A stretch of 43,740 nt of DNA from assembly GCA_016294105.1 (NCBI GenBank), contig JAEDCN010000019.1, positions 1 to 43,740 of the forward strand, read 5' to 3'. The notes beneath the pieces were generated by a model. That model made no database searches, had not been told where the DNA came from, and saw only the letters and a program-made list of their open reading frames with translations. A program made the translations under genes and the position numbers. Below, in pieces: positions 14,514 through 24,486 of this stretch (position 1 is the first letter of the stretch; each line of letters opens with the position of its first letter). This stretch comes from Treponema sp. Lineage in GTDB: Bacteria; Spirochaetota; Spirochaetia; Treponematales; Treponemataceae.

Positions 14514-14984
14514 CTACCAGCGATAATGTGCAAAAGCCTTGTTTGCTTCTGCCATCTTGTGGGTATCTTCCTTCTTCTTGTAGGCAGTACCAGTATTGTT
14601 ATAGGCATCCATCAGCTCGTTGGCCAAACATTCACCCATTCCGTGTCCGCTCTTGGCACGTGCTGCCTTAATAATCCAGCGCATTGCCAAAGCTTCACGA
14701 CGGGCTTCACGAATCTCAACAGGAACCTGATAGGTAGCACCACCAACGCGGCGTGACTTAACCTCTACCATGGGCTTAACATTGTCAAGAGCCTTCAAGA
14801 ATACTTCCAAGGGTTCCTTGTCAGTCTTCTTCTTCAACAAATCCATTGCCTCATAGATGATACGTACACAAGTAGCCTTCTTTCCATCGATCATCATACG
14901 ACAAACAAACTTGGAAATAACAGGGCTGTTGTACTTTGCGTCAGGAGCAAGAGGACGATTAATGCTTTTATTCTTTCTTCCCAT
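14514..14984 (-). CDS. rpsG: 30S ribosomal protein S7
   Basis: S7 nucleates assembly of the 30S head and contacts the E-site tRNA. The 156-residue length and motifs match: early YNSPVISKFVCRMMIDGKK, then VKPMVEVKSRRVGGATYQVP near residues 79-98 and the C-terminal AFAHYRW. AAGGAG precedes the ATG, and the gap to rpsL is 11 bases. It ends the long minus-strand operon, followed by a strong terminator; fusA and tuf do not follow, unlike the E. coli str operon. Confidence 0.97.
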   Translation of the reverse strand: MGRKNKSINRPLAPDAKYNSPVISKFVCRMMIDGKKATCVRIIYEAMDLLKKKTDKEPLEVFLKALDNVKPMVEVKSRRVGGATYQVPVEIREARREALAMRWIIKAARAKSGHGMGECLANELMDAYNNTGTAYKKKEDTHKMAEANKAFAHYRW

Positions 14985-14995
14985 CTTACTTCTCC

Positions 14996-15370
14996 TTATG
15001 CCTTAGGCCGCTTTGCGCCGTACTTTGAGCGTCCGCGCTTTCGATCCTCTACACCGAGAGTATCCTTTGCACCACGAATAATGTGATAGCGAACACCAGG
15101 GAGGTCCTTAACACGACCACCACGAATGAGAACAACGGAGTGCTCCTGCAAGTTATGTCCAATACCAGGAATATATGCAGTAACTTCAAATCCATTACCA
15201 AGGCGAACACGAGCTACCTTACGAAGGGCTGAGTTCGGTTTCTTAGGGGTGACAGTCATAACACGGGTACACACACCACGCTTCTGAGGACAAGACTGAA
15301 GTGCAGGTGACTTAGTCCTGTTTGCAACTGTCTTTCGTCCGTGACGAATCAACTGATTTATTGTAGGCAT
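14996..15370 (-). CDS. rpsL: 30S ribosomal protein S12
   Basis: S12 lines the decoding centre of the 30S subunit. The 124-residue protein begins PTINQLIRHGR and carries the TPKKPNSALRK loop (residues 41-51) and the GGRVKDLPGVRYH loop, both with wild-type lysines at the positions where streptomycin-resistance substitutions occur. AGGAG lies nine bases before the ATG. It is separated from rpoC by 135 bases with two small inverted repeats (CTACGTA/TACGTAG at 15429-15444 and a GCCGG/CCGGT pair), so an additional promoter or processing site there is possible. Confidence 0.97.
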   Translation of the reverse strand: MPTINQLIRHGRKTVANRTKSPALQSCPQKRGVCTRVMTVTPKKPNSALRKVARVRLGNGFEVTAYIPGIGHNLQEHSVVLIRGGRVKDLPGVRYHIIRGAKDTLGVEDRKRGRSKYGAKRPKA

Positions 15371-15428
15371 TAGCCTTTTCTCCTATATTCCACCGGCAGC
15401 ACTCCGGCTAAATTTGGCGAATCCAAAC

Positions 15429-15444
15429 CTACGTAAATACGTAG
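15429..15444 (-). repeat. Perfect palindrome between rpoC and rpsL
   Basis: CTACGTA and TACGTAG are separated by two bases (AA). It lies in the 135-base gap between rpoC and rpsL and could be a processing site or a regulator site; no T-run follows. Confidence 0.35.
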
Positions 15445-15505
15445 AATGCATAAAATAATATCAAAAATTCTGCATAAGTGTCAATGACTTGCTGCAAAAT
15501 CAGAT

Positions 15506-18500
15506 TTATTTCTCATCAACCTCATACTCTACATCATCCTGAAGGGCAATTCGCTCCTGCTCTTCCCGTTCCAGACGACGTCGTTCAACGATTTCGTGCA
15601 TCTGCTCGTCCAAGTCGGATGCATTGTCGTCAAACAACTTGATATTCTTGTAATTGCCGATACCAGTACCAGCGGGAATCAAGTGACCGATTGATACGTT
15701 TTCCTTCAATCCACGCAAGTAGTCGATGGAGCCAGCAATAGCAGCATTTGTCAAAACACGAGTTGTCTCTTGGAAGGATGCAGCTGAGATGAAGGAGTCA
15801 ATATTCAATGCAGACTTTGTAATACCCTGGAACATGGGGCGAGCAACAGCTGGCTTACCACCGCTTTCCAAAACCTTACGATTTTCTGCGTGGAACTTAT
15901 ACTTATCCACCTGCTGTCCATAGATAAACTTGGAGTTACCTACAGAAACAATCTCAACCTTACGCAACATCTGGCGAATAATAACACCAATGTGCTTGTC
16001 GTTGATGGTTACACCCTGAGTTCGATATACCTGCTGGATTTCATCCATCAAGTAGTTCTGCAGAGCATTTTCACCAAGGATAGCTAAGATGTCGTGAGGA
16101 CTGATAGAACCGTTACACAGCTTTTCACCTGCAACAACCTCGTCTCCATCACGAATCAAAAGCTTGCGGCTAATGGGTACCTGATGCTCGAATTTCTTTC
16201 CGTATACATCTTCAACCACGATGAGTCGCTTACCCTTTGAAATTCCCTTAAACTGAACAGTACCAGAAATCTGGGACAATACGGCAGGCTCCTTGGGCTT
16301 GCGAGCTTCAAAAAGCTCTGAAACACGAGGCAAACCACCGGTAATATCCGCAGTCTTAGAAGCTTCTCTTGGTGTTCGAGCGATGATGTCACCTTCTTTG
16401 ATGGTATCACCTTCGTTTACAGACAAGATAGCTCCTACTGGCAAATAGTAGCTGGCAATTTCTGTCTTTGTTGCATCGGTAATAAATATACGAGGCAACT
16501 TTGTTTCACTATGCAAGTCAGTAATTGTTCGCTCAATCTTACCCTGTTCTGTAATATCCTCGCGCAGAGTAGAACCAAGGATAATATCCTCAAAGTTTAC
16601 AGTACCAGTCTTTTCTGCAATGATAGGATCGGAATAGGGCTCGAATTCAGCCAAGCTCTTCTGCTTGGGTACAAACTGGCCTTCCTTTACTACAACAGTA
16701 GAACCATTCTGAATCTCGATTACCTGCTCGTTACCAATCAAATACAATGTATTCTCTTTGATTGCAACGCGAGCAGCATGAGTAGCAACAACATCATTTC
16801 CCTCATGATTAAACAGAGGAGCATCCTTGAATACCAACTCTCCGTCTTCAATCAGCAACTTGTCGTTTGCTTCTACAGTGAACTTATCCAATACCTTGGC
16901 AACTGTCATGGAACCCTTTCGAGCAAACAGATAGTTACCAGAAGCAGTTTCGATGATACTTGTTCCCTTAATCTTTTCTACTAGAACATCGTTCTTCAAA
17001 GAGATTGAGTTTTCTTCTGTAGCACGAGATGCGATACCACCAGTATGGAAGGTACGCATGGTCAACTGTGTACCAGGCTGTCCAATTGACTGAGCAGCGA
17101 TGATTCCAACAGCCTCACCGATTTCTACAATCTTGTTACGAGCCAGGTTTCTACCGTAACACTTGCAACATACTCCGTGCTTACATTCGCAGGTCAAAAC
17201 AGTTCGCAGCTTAACCTTCTCTACACCAGCAGCTTCAATTTCAGCAGCCAATTCATCAGTGATATATTCGTTTACATCACAAATTACTTCACGTGTAATG
17301 GGGTTCAGTACTCGCTCCAAGGTAAAGCGACCAGCAATTCTGTCCCGCAAGGATTCAATTACTTCGTCACCTTCCTTAACGGCTACATACTCCAATCCGT
17401 TGATGGTACCACAGTCTTCTTCGTTTACAACAACATCCTGGGCAATATCAACAAGACGACGAGTCAAGTAACCTGCGTTAGCTGTTTTAAGAGCTGTATC
17501 GGAAAGACCCTTTCGAGCACCGTTGGTTGAAATGAAGAACTCAATAACGGAAAGGCCTTCTTTAAAGTTTGAACGGATAGGCAACTCGATAATGTCACCG
17601 TTAGGCTTAGCCATCAAACCGCGCATACCAGCCAACTGACGAATCTGGTTCTTACTACCACGAGCACCAGAAGCGGCCATCATGTAGATAGTGTTGAATC
17701 CATCCTTGTCCCGTTCCAGATTGTTCATCATGGTTTTTGTCAAATCTTCGTTGGTGCGAGACCACAGAGAAGTTACCTTTTCGTAGCGCTCTGCAGCAGT
17801 CATTTCACCTACATTGAAGCTCTTCTGAATCTTTTCAACTTCTTTGTTTGCTTCTTCAATAATCTTAGACTTCTCTTCTGGAATAAGAATATCTTCCATA
17901 GAGATTGTTGCACCAAAGAAGGTTGCATATCTATAACCTACAGCCTTAATGGCATCCAGCATCTGTACAGTGAGCCAGGCACCCTTTTCAGCATAAACCT
18001 TTTCGATCAGGTTCTTCAGTTCCTTGTCGCCCAAAAGTTCATTTACGAACTCTACGTCAGCAGGCATTTCCTCGTTAAACTTCAATCGTCCAGCTGTTGT
18101 AGAAACAACGGCACCATTGTAAGGAGCCTTTCGTACAGGAACCTTGATTTCAGCCTGCCATTCGATTACGTTGGAATCTGCTGCTAAGAAGACCTCTTCC
18201 TCGGAACTGAAACGCTTTCCAGTTCCTTTTGCGGTGGGCTTAATCTTTGTCAGATAATAGATACCCAAAACCATATCCTGAGAAGGATATACGATGGTCT
18301 TTCCGTTAGCGGGGTCAAGCAGGTTTCGTGCAGAAAGCATCAATGTCCAGCATTCCATCTGAGCAGCTTGGGTCAGAGGCACGTGAACAGCCATCTGGTC
18401 ACCGTCAAAGTCAGCGTTGAATGCACGGCAAACAAGAGGATGCAAACGGATAGCCTTTCCTTCCACCAATACAGGTTCAAAGGCTTGAATACCCAAACGG

Positions 18501-19756
18501 TGCAAGGTAGGAGCACGGTTCAACATAACAGGATGTTCACGTACAACCTCGTCAAGAATCTTGAATACCTCAGGCTTTTCCATATCAACAGCGATACGAG
18601 CCTTCTTTACATTGTACTCGATATTCTTGTCCACCAGCTTTTTCATGATAAAGGGCTTAAACAATTCCAAGGCCATCTTAGTGGGCAAACCACACTGCCA
18701 CAGCTTCAATTCTGGACCTACAACGATTACAGAACGTCCAGAGTAGTCAACACGCTTACCCAACAGGTTCTGACGGAAACGTCCCTGCTTACCCTTCAGC
18801 ATATCAGAAATAGACTTAAGAGGTCTGTTGGAAGCACCCTTTACAGCCCGCTTTCTCTTGGAGTTGTCAAAAAGTGCATCTACAGCTTCCTGCAGCATAC
18901 GCTTTTCGTTTCTGATGATGATGTCAGGGGCAGAAAGCTGCATCAATCTCTTGAGGCGGTTGTTTCTGTTGATAACACGACGATACAAATCGTTCAAGTC
19001 GGATGTGGCAAAGCGGCCTCCATCCAGCTGAACCATAGGTCGCAGTTCAGGTGGAATAACAGGAATTACGTCCAAAATCATCCAAGAACACTTGTTTCCA
19101 GATGCACGGAAATTTTCCACCAATTCAATGCGCTTCAAAAGGCGCTTGTCACTTTTGGGTCCCTTTTCCTCCATCTTGAGACGGAGCTCGGCTGCCAATT
19201 CATCAAGATTCAAGCCTTCCAGCAAAATCTTAATTGCTTCAGCACCCATCTGAGCTTGGAATGCTCCACCATAGCGCTCTTGAGCTTCCATGTACTCATC
19301 TTCTGAGAGCAACTGCATCTTCTTCAGGTCAGTATCACCTGCATCAATAACGATGTACTTCTCATAGTACAATACAGAACGCAATGCATTCTGCTGCAAG
19401 TCAAGCAACAAGCCCATGCGTGTGGGAGAGGAACGATAGTACCAAATATGTGATACAGGGGCAGCCAATTCAATGTGTCCCATGCGTTCACGACGTACTT
19501 TAAAGTGAGTTACTTCAACACCACAGCGATCACACACAACACCCTTGTATCTGATAGACTTGAACTTTCCACAGAAGCATTCCCACTCTTTGGTAGTACC
19601 AAAGATTCGCTCGCAGAAAAGTCCATCCTTCTCTGGCCGGAGAGTACGGTAATTTATAGTCTCAGGCTTCTTTACCTCGCCATATGACCAGGCGCGCATA
19701 ACGTCTGGAGAGGCAAGTTTTATCATCAAACTGTCAAAATCTTGAATATCCCGCAT
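15506..19756 (-). CDS. rpoC: DNA-directed RNA polymerase subunit beta'
   Basis: The 1416-residue beta' subunit forms one half of the RNA polymerase cleft. The N-terminal zinc ribbon has Cys60, Cys62, Cys75 and Cys78. The catalytic magnesium-binding motif NADFDGD is at residues 447-453. A second zinc site is visible in CECKHGVCCKCYGRN in the C-terminal half, and the C terminus is acidic. Length is normal for spirochetes. It starts 11 bases after the rpoB stop with GGGGAG as Shine-Dalgarno and is cotranscribed with rpoB. Nothing odd is seen. Confidence 0.98.
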   Translation of the reverse strand: MRDIQDFDSLMIKLASPDVMRAWSYGEVKKPETINYRTLRPEKDGLFCERIFGTTKEWECFCGKFKSIRYKGVVCDRCGVEVTHFKVRRERMGHIELAAPVSHIWYYRSSPTRMGLLLDLQQNALRSVLYYEKYIVIDAGDTDLKKMQLLSEDEYMEAQERYGGAFQAQMGAEAIKILLEGLNLDELAAELRLKMEEKGPKSDKRLLKRIELVENFRASGNKCSWMILDVIPVIPPELRPMVQLDGGRFATSDLNDLYRRVINRNNRLKRLMQLSAPDIIIRNEKRMLQEAVDALFDNSKRKRAVKGASNRPLKSISDMLKGKQGRFRQNLLGKRVDYSGRSVIVVGPELKLWQCGLPTKMALELFKPFIMKKLVDKNIEYNVKKARIAVDMEKPEVFKILDEVVREHPVMLNRAPTLHRLGIQAFEPVLVEGKAIRLHPLVCRAFNADFDGDQMAVHVPLTQAAQMECWTLMLSARNLLDPANGKTIVYPSQDMVLGIYYLTKIKPTAKGTGKRFSSEEEVFLAADSNVIEWQAEIKVPVRKAPYNGAVVSTTAGRLKFNEEMPADVEFVNELLGDKELKNLIEKVYAEKGAWLTVQMLDAIKAVGYRYATFFGATISMEDILIPEEKSKIIEEANKEVEKIQKSFNVGEMTAAERYEKVTSLWSRTNEDLTKTMMNNLERDKDGFNTIYMMAASGARGSKNQIRQLAGMRGLMAKPNGDIIELPIRSNFKEGLSVIEFFISTNGARKGLSDTALKTANAGYLTRRLVDIAQDVVVNEEDCGTINGLEYVAVKEGDEVIESLRDRIAGRFTLERVLNPITREVICDVNEYITDELAAEIEAAGVEKVKLRTVLTCECKHGVCCKCYGRNLARNKIVEIGEAVGIIAAQSIGQPGTQLTMRTFHTGGIASRATEENSISLKNDVLVEKIKGTSIIETASGNYLFARKGSMTVAKVLDKFTVEANDKLLIEDGELVFKDAPLFNHEGNDVVATHAARVAIKENTLYLIGNEQVIEIQNGSTVVVKEGQFVPKQKSLAEFEPYSDPIIAEKTGTVNFEDIILGSTLREDITEQGKIERTITDLHSETKLPRIFITDATKTEIASYYLPVGAILSVNEGDTIKEGDIIARTPREASKTADITGGLPRVSELFEARKPKEPAVLSQISGTVQFKGISKGKRLIVVEDVYGKKFEHQVPISRKLLIRDGDEVVAGEKLCNGSISPHDILAILGENALQNYLMDEIQQVYRTQGVTINDKHIGVIIRQMLRKVEIVSVGNSKFIYGQQVDKYKFHAENRKVLESGGKPAVARPMFQGITKSALNIDSFISAASFQETTRVLTNAAIAGSIDYLRGLKENVSIGHLIPAGTGIGNYKNIKLFDDNASDLDEQMHEIVERRRLEREEQERIALQDDVEYEVDEK

Positions 19757-19767
19757 ACAAATCTCCC

Positions 19768-22700
19768 CTATGATTCGAAGTCAGAACCAATCTTATTGAT
19801 CATATCCTCGTCACGCTCTGTGAGAGGTATCTGCTTACCCTTCTCATCGTAGATTGTAAGATCAAGGGCCAAACCACGCAACTCTTGAACCAGAACGTTG
19901 AAGGATTCTGGAACACCAGCTGCTGTGGAAGGCTCACCCTTAACGATTGACTCGTAAATCTTTGAACGACCGTTCATATCGTCAGACTTGATAGTAAGGA
20001 GCTCCTGCAGGGTATTGGCTGCACCATATGCTTCCAGTGCCCATACCTCCATTTCTCCCAATCGCTGACCACCGAACTGAGCCTTACCACCCAGAGGCTG
20101 CTGGGTAACAAGTGAGTAAGGACCAGTTGAACGGGCATGCATCTTGTCGTCAACCAAGTGGTGAAGCTTCATGAAGTAGATTACACCAACGAATACATCG
20201 TTCTTGAAAGGCTCTCCAGTACGACCGTCACGGAGTGTAGCCTTAGAACTGGGGTGGAATCCAGCTTCTACCAGCTTTGCTTCAATTTGTTCGTTTGAAG
20301 GAGACTGGAATACAGGAGCTTCATACCACTCATTCAAGTATTTTCCAGCCAAGCCCAACTCAGATTCCATAATCTGACCAATGTTCATTCGAGAAGGAAC
20401 ACCAAGTGGGTTCAAACAGATATCAAGTGGTGTACCGTCTTCAAGGTAGGGCATATCTTCAATAGGAAGAATACGTGCAACAATACCCTTGTTTCCGTGG
20501 CGACCAGCCATTTTGTCACCTTCACGGAGCTTACGCTTTGTTGCAATCAAAACCTTCACGACTTCTTCTACACCAGGGTTCAAGTCATTTCCGTCTACAC
20601 GGCGCAGGCGCTGAACGTCGATTACAGTACCTTCTACACCATGGGGAACACGCAATGAAGTGTCACGAACCTCTTTTGCCTTTTCACCAAAGATAGAATT
20701 CAACAACTTGAACTCAGGAGTTGTTTCAGTCTCGCTCTTAGGTGTGGTCTTACCAACCAAAATATCCTGAGAACGAACAATTGCACCAACACGGATAACA
20801 CCTTCCTGGTCAAGGTTTGCAAGCAATTCCTCGTTGGTATTGGGAATATCACGAGTAATCTTCTCTGGTCCCAGCTTTGTATCACGAATCTCTGTGGAGT
20901 ATTCACGGATATGGATAGATGTGAACATATCCTCCTTGAGAACACGCTGAGAAATAAGGATAGCATCCTCGTAATTGTATCCATTCCATGGCACGAATCC
21001 AACCAAAATGTTTCTACCAAGTGCTAGCTCACCGTTGAAGGTAGCAGGACCGTCTGCAAGAACATCACCCTTCTTTACCTTCTGTCCCAGCTCTACGATG
21101 GGTCTTTGGTGATAACAGGTATCCTGGTTTGTTCGCTGGTACTTCAGAATCTGGTACATATCCAAAATTCCGTCAGCTACACCATCAGGCTTAATGCGAA
21201 TCTCATCGGCTGCTACGAATACAACCTCACCATCACGTTTTGCCTTGATAAGTACACCAGAGTCGTAAGCACACTTTGCCTCCATACCAGTTCCAACGTG
21301 AGGTGGCTCAGGGAACAACAAGGGAACAGCCTGACGCTGCATGTTAGAACCCATGAGGGCACGGTTGGCGTCGTCATGCTCCAAGAAGGGAACGAGAGCA
21401 GCGGAAACAGAGATAACCTGCTTGGGAGAAACGTCCATGTACTGCACGTCCTTGGGAGAACGTGTAGTATAGTCACCCTGGTGACGGCAGGAAATATGCT
21501 CAATGGCAAAGGTTCCGTCCTGCTTAAGGTTGGTAGAAACCTGTCCAATGTAATATTTGTCTTCATCCATGGCAGACAGATAATCAACCTTGTCAGTTGC
21601 CTTTCCGTCTACGATTTGTCGGTAAGGAGCTTCCAAGAATCCATACTCATTAACACGAGTGTAGATTGCAAGAGAAACAATCAAACCAATGTTTGGTCCT
21701 TCAGGTGTTTCAATAGGACACATGCGTCCATAGTGAGTATAGTGAACGTCACGAACCTCAATACCTGCACGGTCACGAGAAAGTCCACCAGGTCCCAATG
21801 CGTTCAAACGGCGCTTGTGGGTTAGCTCAGCCAAGGGGTTAACCTGATCCATGAACTGGGAAAGCTGACTGGAACTAAAGAATTCCTTGATGGAAGCAAC
21901 GATTGGCTTAATGGAAATCAAATCCTGGGGGCGGAGTGTCTCAGTTTCCTTCAAGCTCATGCGTTCTTTGGCAATTCTTTCCATGCGGCTGAAGGCAGTC
22001 TTCAGCTGTGTAGTCATCAACTCACCAACAGAGCGAACACGACGATTTCCCAAGTGGTCAATATCGTCAAGGTTTGCATCACCAACATATACCTTGATCA
22101 GGTACTTCATTGTAGAAACAATGTCTTCCTTAACCAAGGTGTGGTCCTGAATATTTTCCTTGTAATCAAACTTCTTGTTCAGCTTGTAGCGTCCAACTCG
22201 TCCCAAATCATAGCGACGGCTAGAGAAGAACATAGAAGTCAAATCCTTTTCGGCAGCTTCAATAGTGATAGGTTCACCAGGCATCAGCACGTTATAAACT
22301 GCAGATAAAGCCTCTTCTTTTGTAGGCTCGTCGGAATCGTATCCATCCTTTGCAAAACGGATTTCTTCCCGCTCAAAGCAGTTGATAATCATCTGGGAGC
22401 TTAGAGAAGTATCCTCAATACTCTTGGGGTTCTTGTCATTCTTGGGCTCACCAAAGCGGATTACAGTCAAATCTGTAATCTTGTGGATGATCAATTCATC
22501 AATATCATGAAGGTGAAGCTTGTCACCAGCACGGAACAATTTCTTTGACTCTCCAGTTTCGCTGTCGGTGATGAACACGGCATCAGCCAAAACACGGTTC
22601 ACCAATGCGTCCCTAGATTCAGGAGTATCTTCCAAAGTCACCTTTTCTACATCGTAGAAGCAACGGATAATCTCCTCGCGAGAAGTGAATCCCAAGGCAC

Positions 22701-23310
22701 GAAGAAAAATAGTTCCAAGGATACGCTTCTTGCGGTCAATCTTTGCATAAATCAGATCTTTTTTCTGGTCAATTTCAAATTCAAGCCAGCTACCACGATA
22801 AGGAATGATTCGACTTGAATACACTCCCTTGTCGTTGCTAAAGATAACACCAGGGGAACGGTGAATCTGGGAAACTACAACACGCTCGGCACCATTGATG
22901 ATAAAGGTACCACGATCGGTCATGAGGGGAATGTCTCCCATGTAAATATCTTTTTGACGGATTTCCGCTGTCTGCTGGAAGTTCAAGTTAATACGAGCCT
23001 TCAAAGGCACAGAATAGGTCAACCCCTTCTGCTTACACTCAAGCTCGGTGAATTTTATATTCTTTTCATCAAGTTCGTAATATTCATACTCAAGAATCAT
23101 GTCACCGTTAGGACTTTCGATAGGGAAAGTGGAAGAAAAAACTTCCTGAAGTCCTTGTTCTGCCAGTGATTCATGATTGTCCAACTTTTCCTTCTGTAAA
23201 AAACTCTCGTAGGAAGAAAGCTGGATATCGATGAGGTTAGGCAACTCCATAAAGTTCTGGATATTCTTGCCTATGTACTGACGATTAATCGTCCGGGTTT
23301 TTGCAAACAT
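19768..23310 (-). CDS. rpoB: DNA-directed RNA polymerase subunit beta
   Basis: The 1180-residue beta subunit has the expected blocks, including the rifampicin-binding region SSQLSQFMDQVNPLAELTHK followed by RRLNALGPGG. The residue corresponding to E. coli Ser531 is Asn (codon AAC on the minus strand, plus-strand 21802-21804), the substitution linked to natural rifampicin resistance in treponemes and Borrelia. The other key positions (Gln513, Asp516, His526 equivalents) are unchanged. The ATG at 23310 has GGGGGGA about four bases upstream; a TTG one codon earlier is less likely. A hairpin in the gap from rplL may set the ratio of polymerase to ribosomal protein. Confidence 0.98.
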   Translation of the reverse strand: MFAKTRTINRQYIGKNIQNFMELPNLIDIQLSSYESFLQKEKLDNHESLAEQGLQEVFSSTFPIESPNGDMILEYEYYELDEKNIKFTELECKQKGLTYSVPLKARINLNFQQTAEIRQKDIYMGDIPLMTDRGTFIINGAERVVVSQIHRSPGVIFSNDKGVYSSRIIPYRGSWLEFEIDQKKDLIYAKIDRKKRILGTIFLRALGFTSREEIIRCFYDVEKVTLEDTPESRDALVNRVLADAVFITDSETGESKKLFRAGDKLHLHDIDELIIHKITDLTVIRFGEPKNDKNPKSIEDTSLSSQMIINCFEREEIRFAKDGYDSDEPTKEEALSAVYNVLMPGEPITIEAAEKDLTSMFFSSRRYDLGRVGRYKLNKKFDYKENIQDHTLVKEDIVSTMKYLIKVYVGDANLDDIDHLGNRRVRSVGELMTTQLKTAFSRMERIAKERMSLKETETLRPQDLISIKPIVASIKEFFSSSQLSQFMDQVNPLAELTHKRRLNALGPGGLSRDRAGIEVRDVHYTHYGRMCPIETPEGPNIGLIVSLAIYTRVNEYGFLEAPYRQIVDGKATDKVDYLSAMDEDKYYIGQVSTNLKQDGTFAIEHISCRHQGDYTTRSPKDVQYMDVSPKQVISVSAALVPFLEHDDANRALMGSNMQRQAVPLLFPEPPHVGTGMEAKCAYDSGVLIKAKRDGEVVFVAADEIRIKPDGVADGILDMYQILKYQRTNQDTCYHQRPIVELGQKVKKGDVLADGPATFNGELALGRNILVGFVPWNGYNYEDAILISQRVLKEDMFTSIHIREYSTEIRDTKLGPEKITRDIPNTNEELLANLDQEGVIRVGAIVRSQDILVGKTTPKSETETTPEFKLLNSIFGEKAKEVRDTSLRVPHGVEGTVIDVQRLRRVDGNDLNPGVEEVVKVLIATKRKLREGDKMAGRHGNKGIVARILPIEDMPYLEDGTPLDICLNPLGVPSRMNIGQIMESELGLAGKYLNEWYEAPVFQSPSNEQIEAKLVEAGFHPSSKATLRDGRTGEPFKNDVFVGVIYFMKLHHLVDDKMHARSTGPYSLVTQQPLGGKAQFGGQRLGEMEVWALEAYGAANTLQELLTIKSDDMNGRSKIYESIVKGEPSTAAGVPESFNVLVQELRGLALDLTIYDEKGKQIPLTERDEDMINKIGSDFES

Positions 23311-23416
23311 CAAATCCCCCCTTGACTGATGTGTCTTCTAAATAGATAGAGCCACCGAGAAAAACATCCCGGCAGCATAATAAAATAACGAGAAATCAGA
23401 ATAGATACAAAGAGCA

Positions 23417-23441
23417 GCCGCACCAATGTGCTTGATGCGGC
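23417..23441 (-). terminator. Possible attenuator between rplL and rpoB
   Basis: On the minus strand GCCGCA (23436-23441) and TGCGGC (23417-23422) pair across 13 bases, with a weaker outer CAGCCG arm, followed by a moderately T-rich stretch. In E. coli a partial terminator sits in the same gene gap. Confidence 0.45.
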
Positions 23442-23459
23442 CACGGCTGTAGCCAAGAC

Positions 23460-23840
23460 TTATGCAATCTTAACAACTCCGCCTGCTTCTTCAATTTCTT
23501 TCTTAATCTTATCTGCTTCTTCCTTGGAAACACCTTCCTTAAGTACCTTGGGTGCACCTTCAACCAATTCCTTGGCTTCCTTAAGACCCAAACCGGTAAT
23601 TCCACGAACAGCCTTGATAACTGCAATTTTCTTGTCTGCAGCTGCGCTTTCCAGACTTACGTTGAACTCAGTCTGCTCTTCAGCAGCAGCAGCAGGAGCT
23701 GCACCAGCACCAGCTACCATAACGGGAGCTGCGGCTGTAACACCAAACTTTTCTTCCATAGCCTTTACAAGCTCGGATGCTTCCAAAACTGTCATAGAAG
23801 CGATTGCATCAAGAATCTGATCTGTAGTAAGAGCTGCCAT
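23460..23840 (-). CDS. rplL: 50S ribosomal protein L7/L12
   Basis: The 126-residue stalk protein recruits translation GTPases to the ribosome. It has the N-terminal dimerisation helices (TTDQILDAIASMTVLEASEL), an Ala/Gly-rich hinge at about residues 35-55 and the C-terminal domain with KIAVIKAVRGITGLGLKEAK near residues 70-89. AAGGAGA precedes the ATG. It is preceded by 119 bases with hairpins and followed by a 149-base gap before rpoB. Confidence 0.97.
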   Translation of the reverse strand: MAALTTDQILDAIASMTVLEASELVKAMEEKFGVTAAAPVMVAGAGAAPAAAAEEQTEFNVSLESAAADKKIAVIKAVRGITGLGLKEAKELVEGAPKVLKEGVSKEEADKIKKEIEEAGGVVKIA

Positions 23841-23927
23841 ATTATCTTCTCCTTATCAATAGGCATTAATTTTTATACACAGACAGGAGGACAGCGCCTG
23901 AAGCCTGACTGTGTTTATCATAGGTAG

Positions 23928-23948
23928 AATCTAGCAAACTGCTAGATT
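23928..23948 (-). terminator. Hairpin just after rplJ
   Basis: AATCTAGCA and TGCTAGATT form a perfect nine-pair stem with a three-base loop, starting 11 bases after the rplJ stop. A second, longer stem follows at about 23879-23914 (CACAGACAGG/CCTGACTGTG with one mismatch). Neither has a strong T-run, so they may be RNA processing or attenuation elements ahead of rplL. Confidence 0.45.
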
Positions 23949-23959
23949 GCCAGCACCGA

Positions 23960-24484
23960 TTACTCGGCAGCTACATCTCCACCTGCTGACATCTTGTCCA
24001 CGTAGGCCTGCAGTGTTGCGGCCACCTTCTGTACAGGAGCGTTGATTGTAGACATAATCATTGCAATCAACTGCTTCTTTCCTGGAAGCTTTGAGAAAGC
24101 TTCCAGCTTTGCTGCATCATAGTTCTCATTGTCAATCAAACCACCCTTGATCTCAAGAGCGGGAGTTTCCTTTGCAAAATCATACAGAATCTTAGCAACT
24201 TCGTTGGTATCTTCTGAAGACAAAGCAATAGCAGTAGGACCACTCAAATAATCTGCAACACCTTCAACCTTCATTTCCTCAAAGGCAATGCGTGCAAAGT
24301 TATTCTTGATAACCTTGAAAGAACAATTCTTCTCTCTCAGCTGCTTGCGGAGTGCAGAAATCTGCTCCACGGTCAAACCACGATAATCAGCGAAAATGTA
24401 GTCAGAGCCAGTTTCCAGAACGGCCTTTGCTGCAGCAATGGCCTCTGCCTTTGCAGGCTGGACTTTCTTTGCTTTAATAGCCAT
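23960..24484 (-). CDS. rplJ: 50S ribosomal protein L10
   Basis: L10 anchors the L7/L12 dimers to the ribosome. The 174-residue protein has the typical DYRGLTVEQISALRKQLRE segment near residues 33-51 and FKVIKNNFARIAFEE, with a C-terminal helix that binds L7/L12. In many bacteria L10-L12 also represses its own operon. It starts two bases after the rplA stop, with AAGGAGAG inside the end of rplA, so translation is coupled. Confidence 0.97.
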   Translation of the reverse strand: MAIKAKKVQPAKAEAIAAAKAVLETGSDYIFADYRGLTVEQISALRKQLREKNCSFKVIKNNFARIAFEEMKVEGVADYLSGPTAIALSSEDTNEVAKILYDFAKETPALEIKGGLIDNENYDAAKLEAFSKLPGKKQLIAMIMSTINAPVQKVAATLQAYVDKMSAGGDVAAE

Positions 24485-24486
24485 TC

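Noticed and set aside
18368..19306. Long plus-strand frame (312 codons) opposite rpoC
   Set aside because: It lies entirely antisense to a highly conserved gene, has no Shine-Dalgarno or recognisable domain, and is a by-product of rpoC codon use.
21106..21825. Plus-strand frame (239 codons) opposite rpoB
   Set aside because: Antisense shadow of rpoB, with no features of a protein family.
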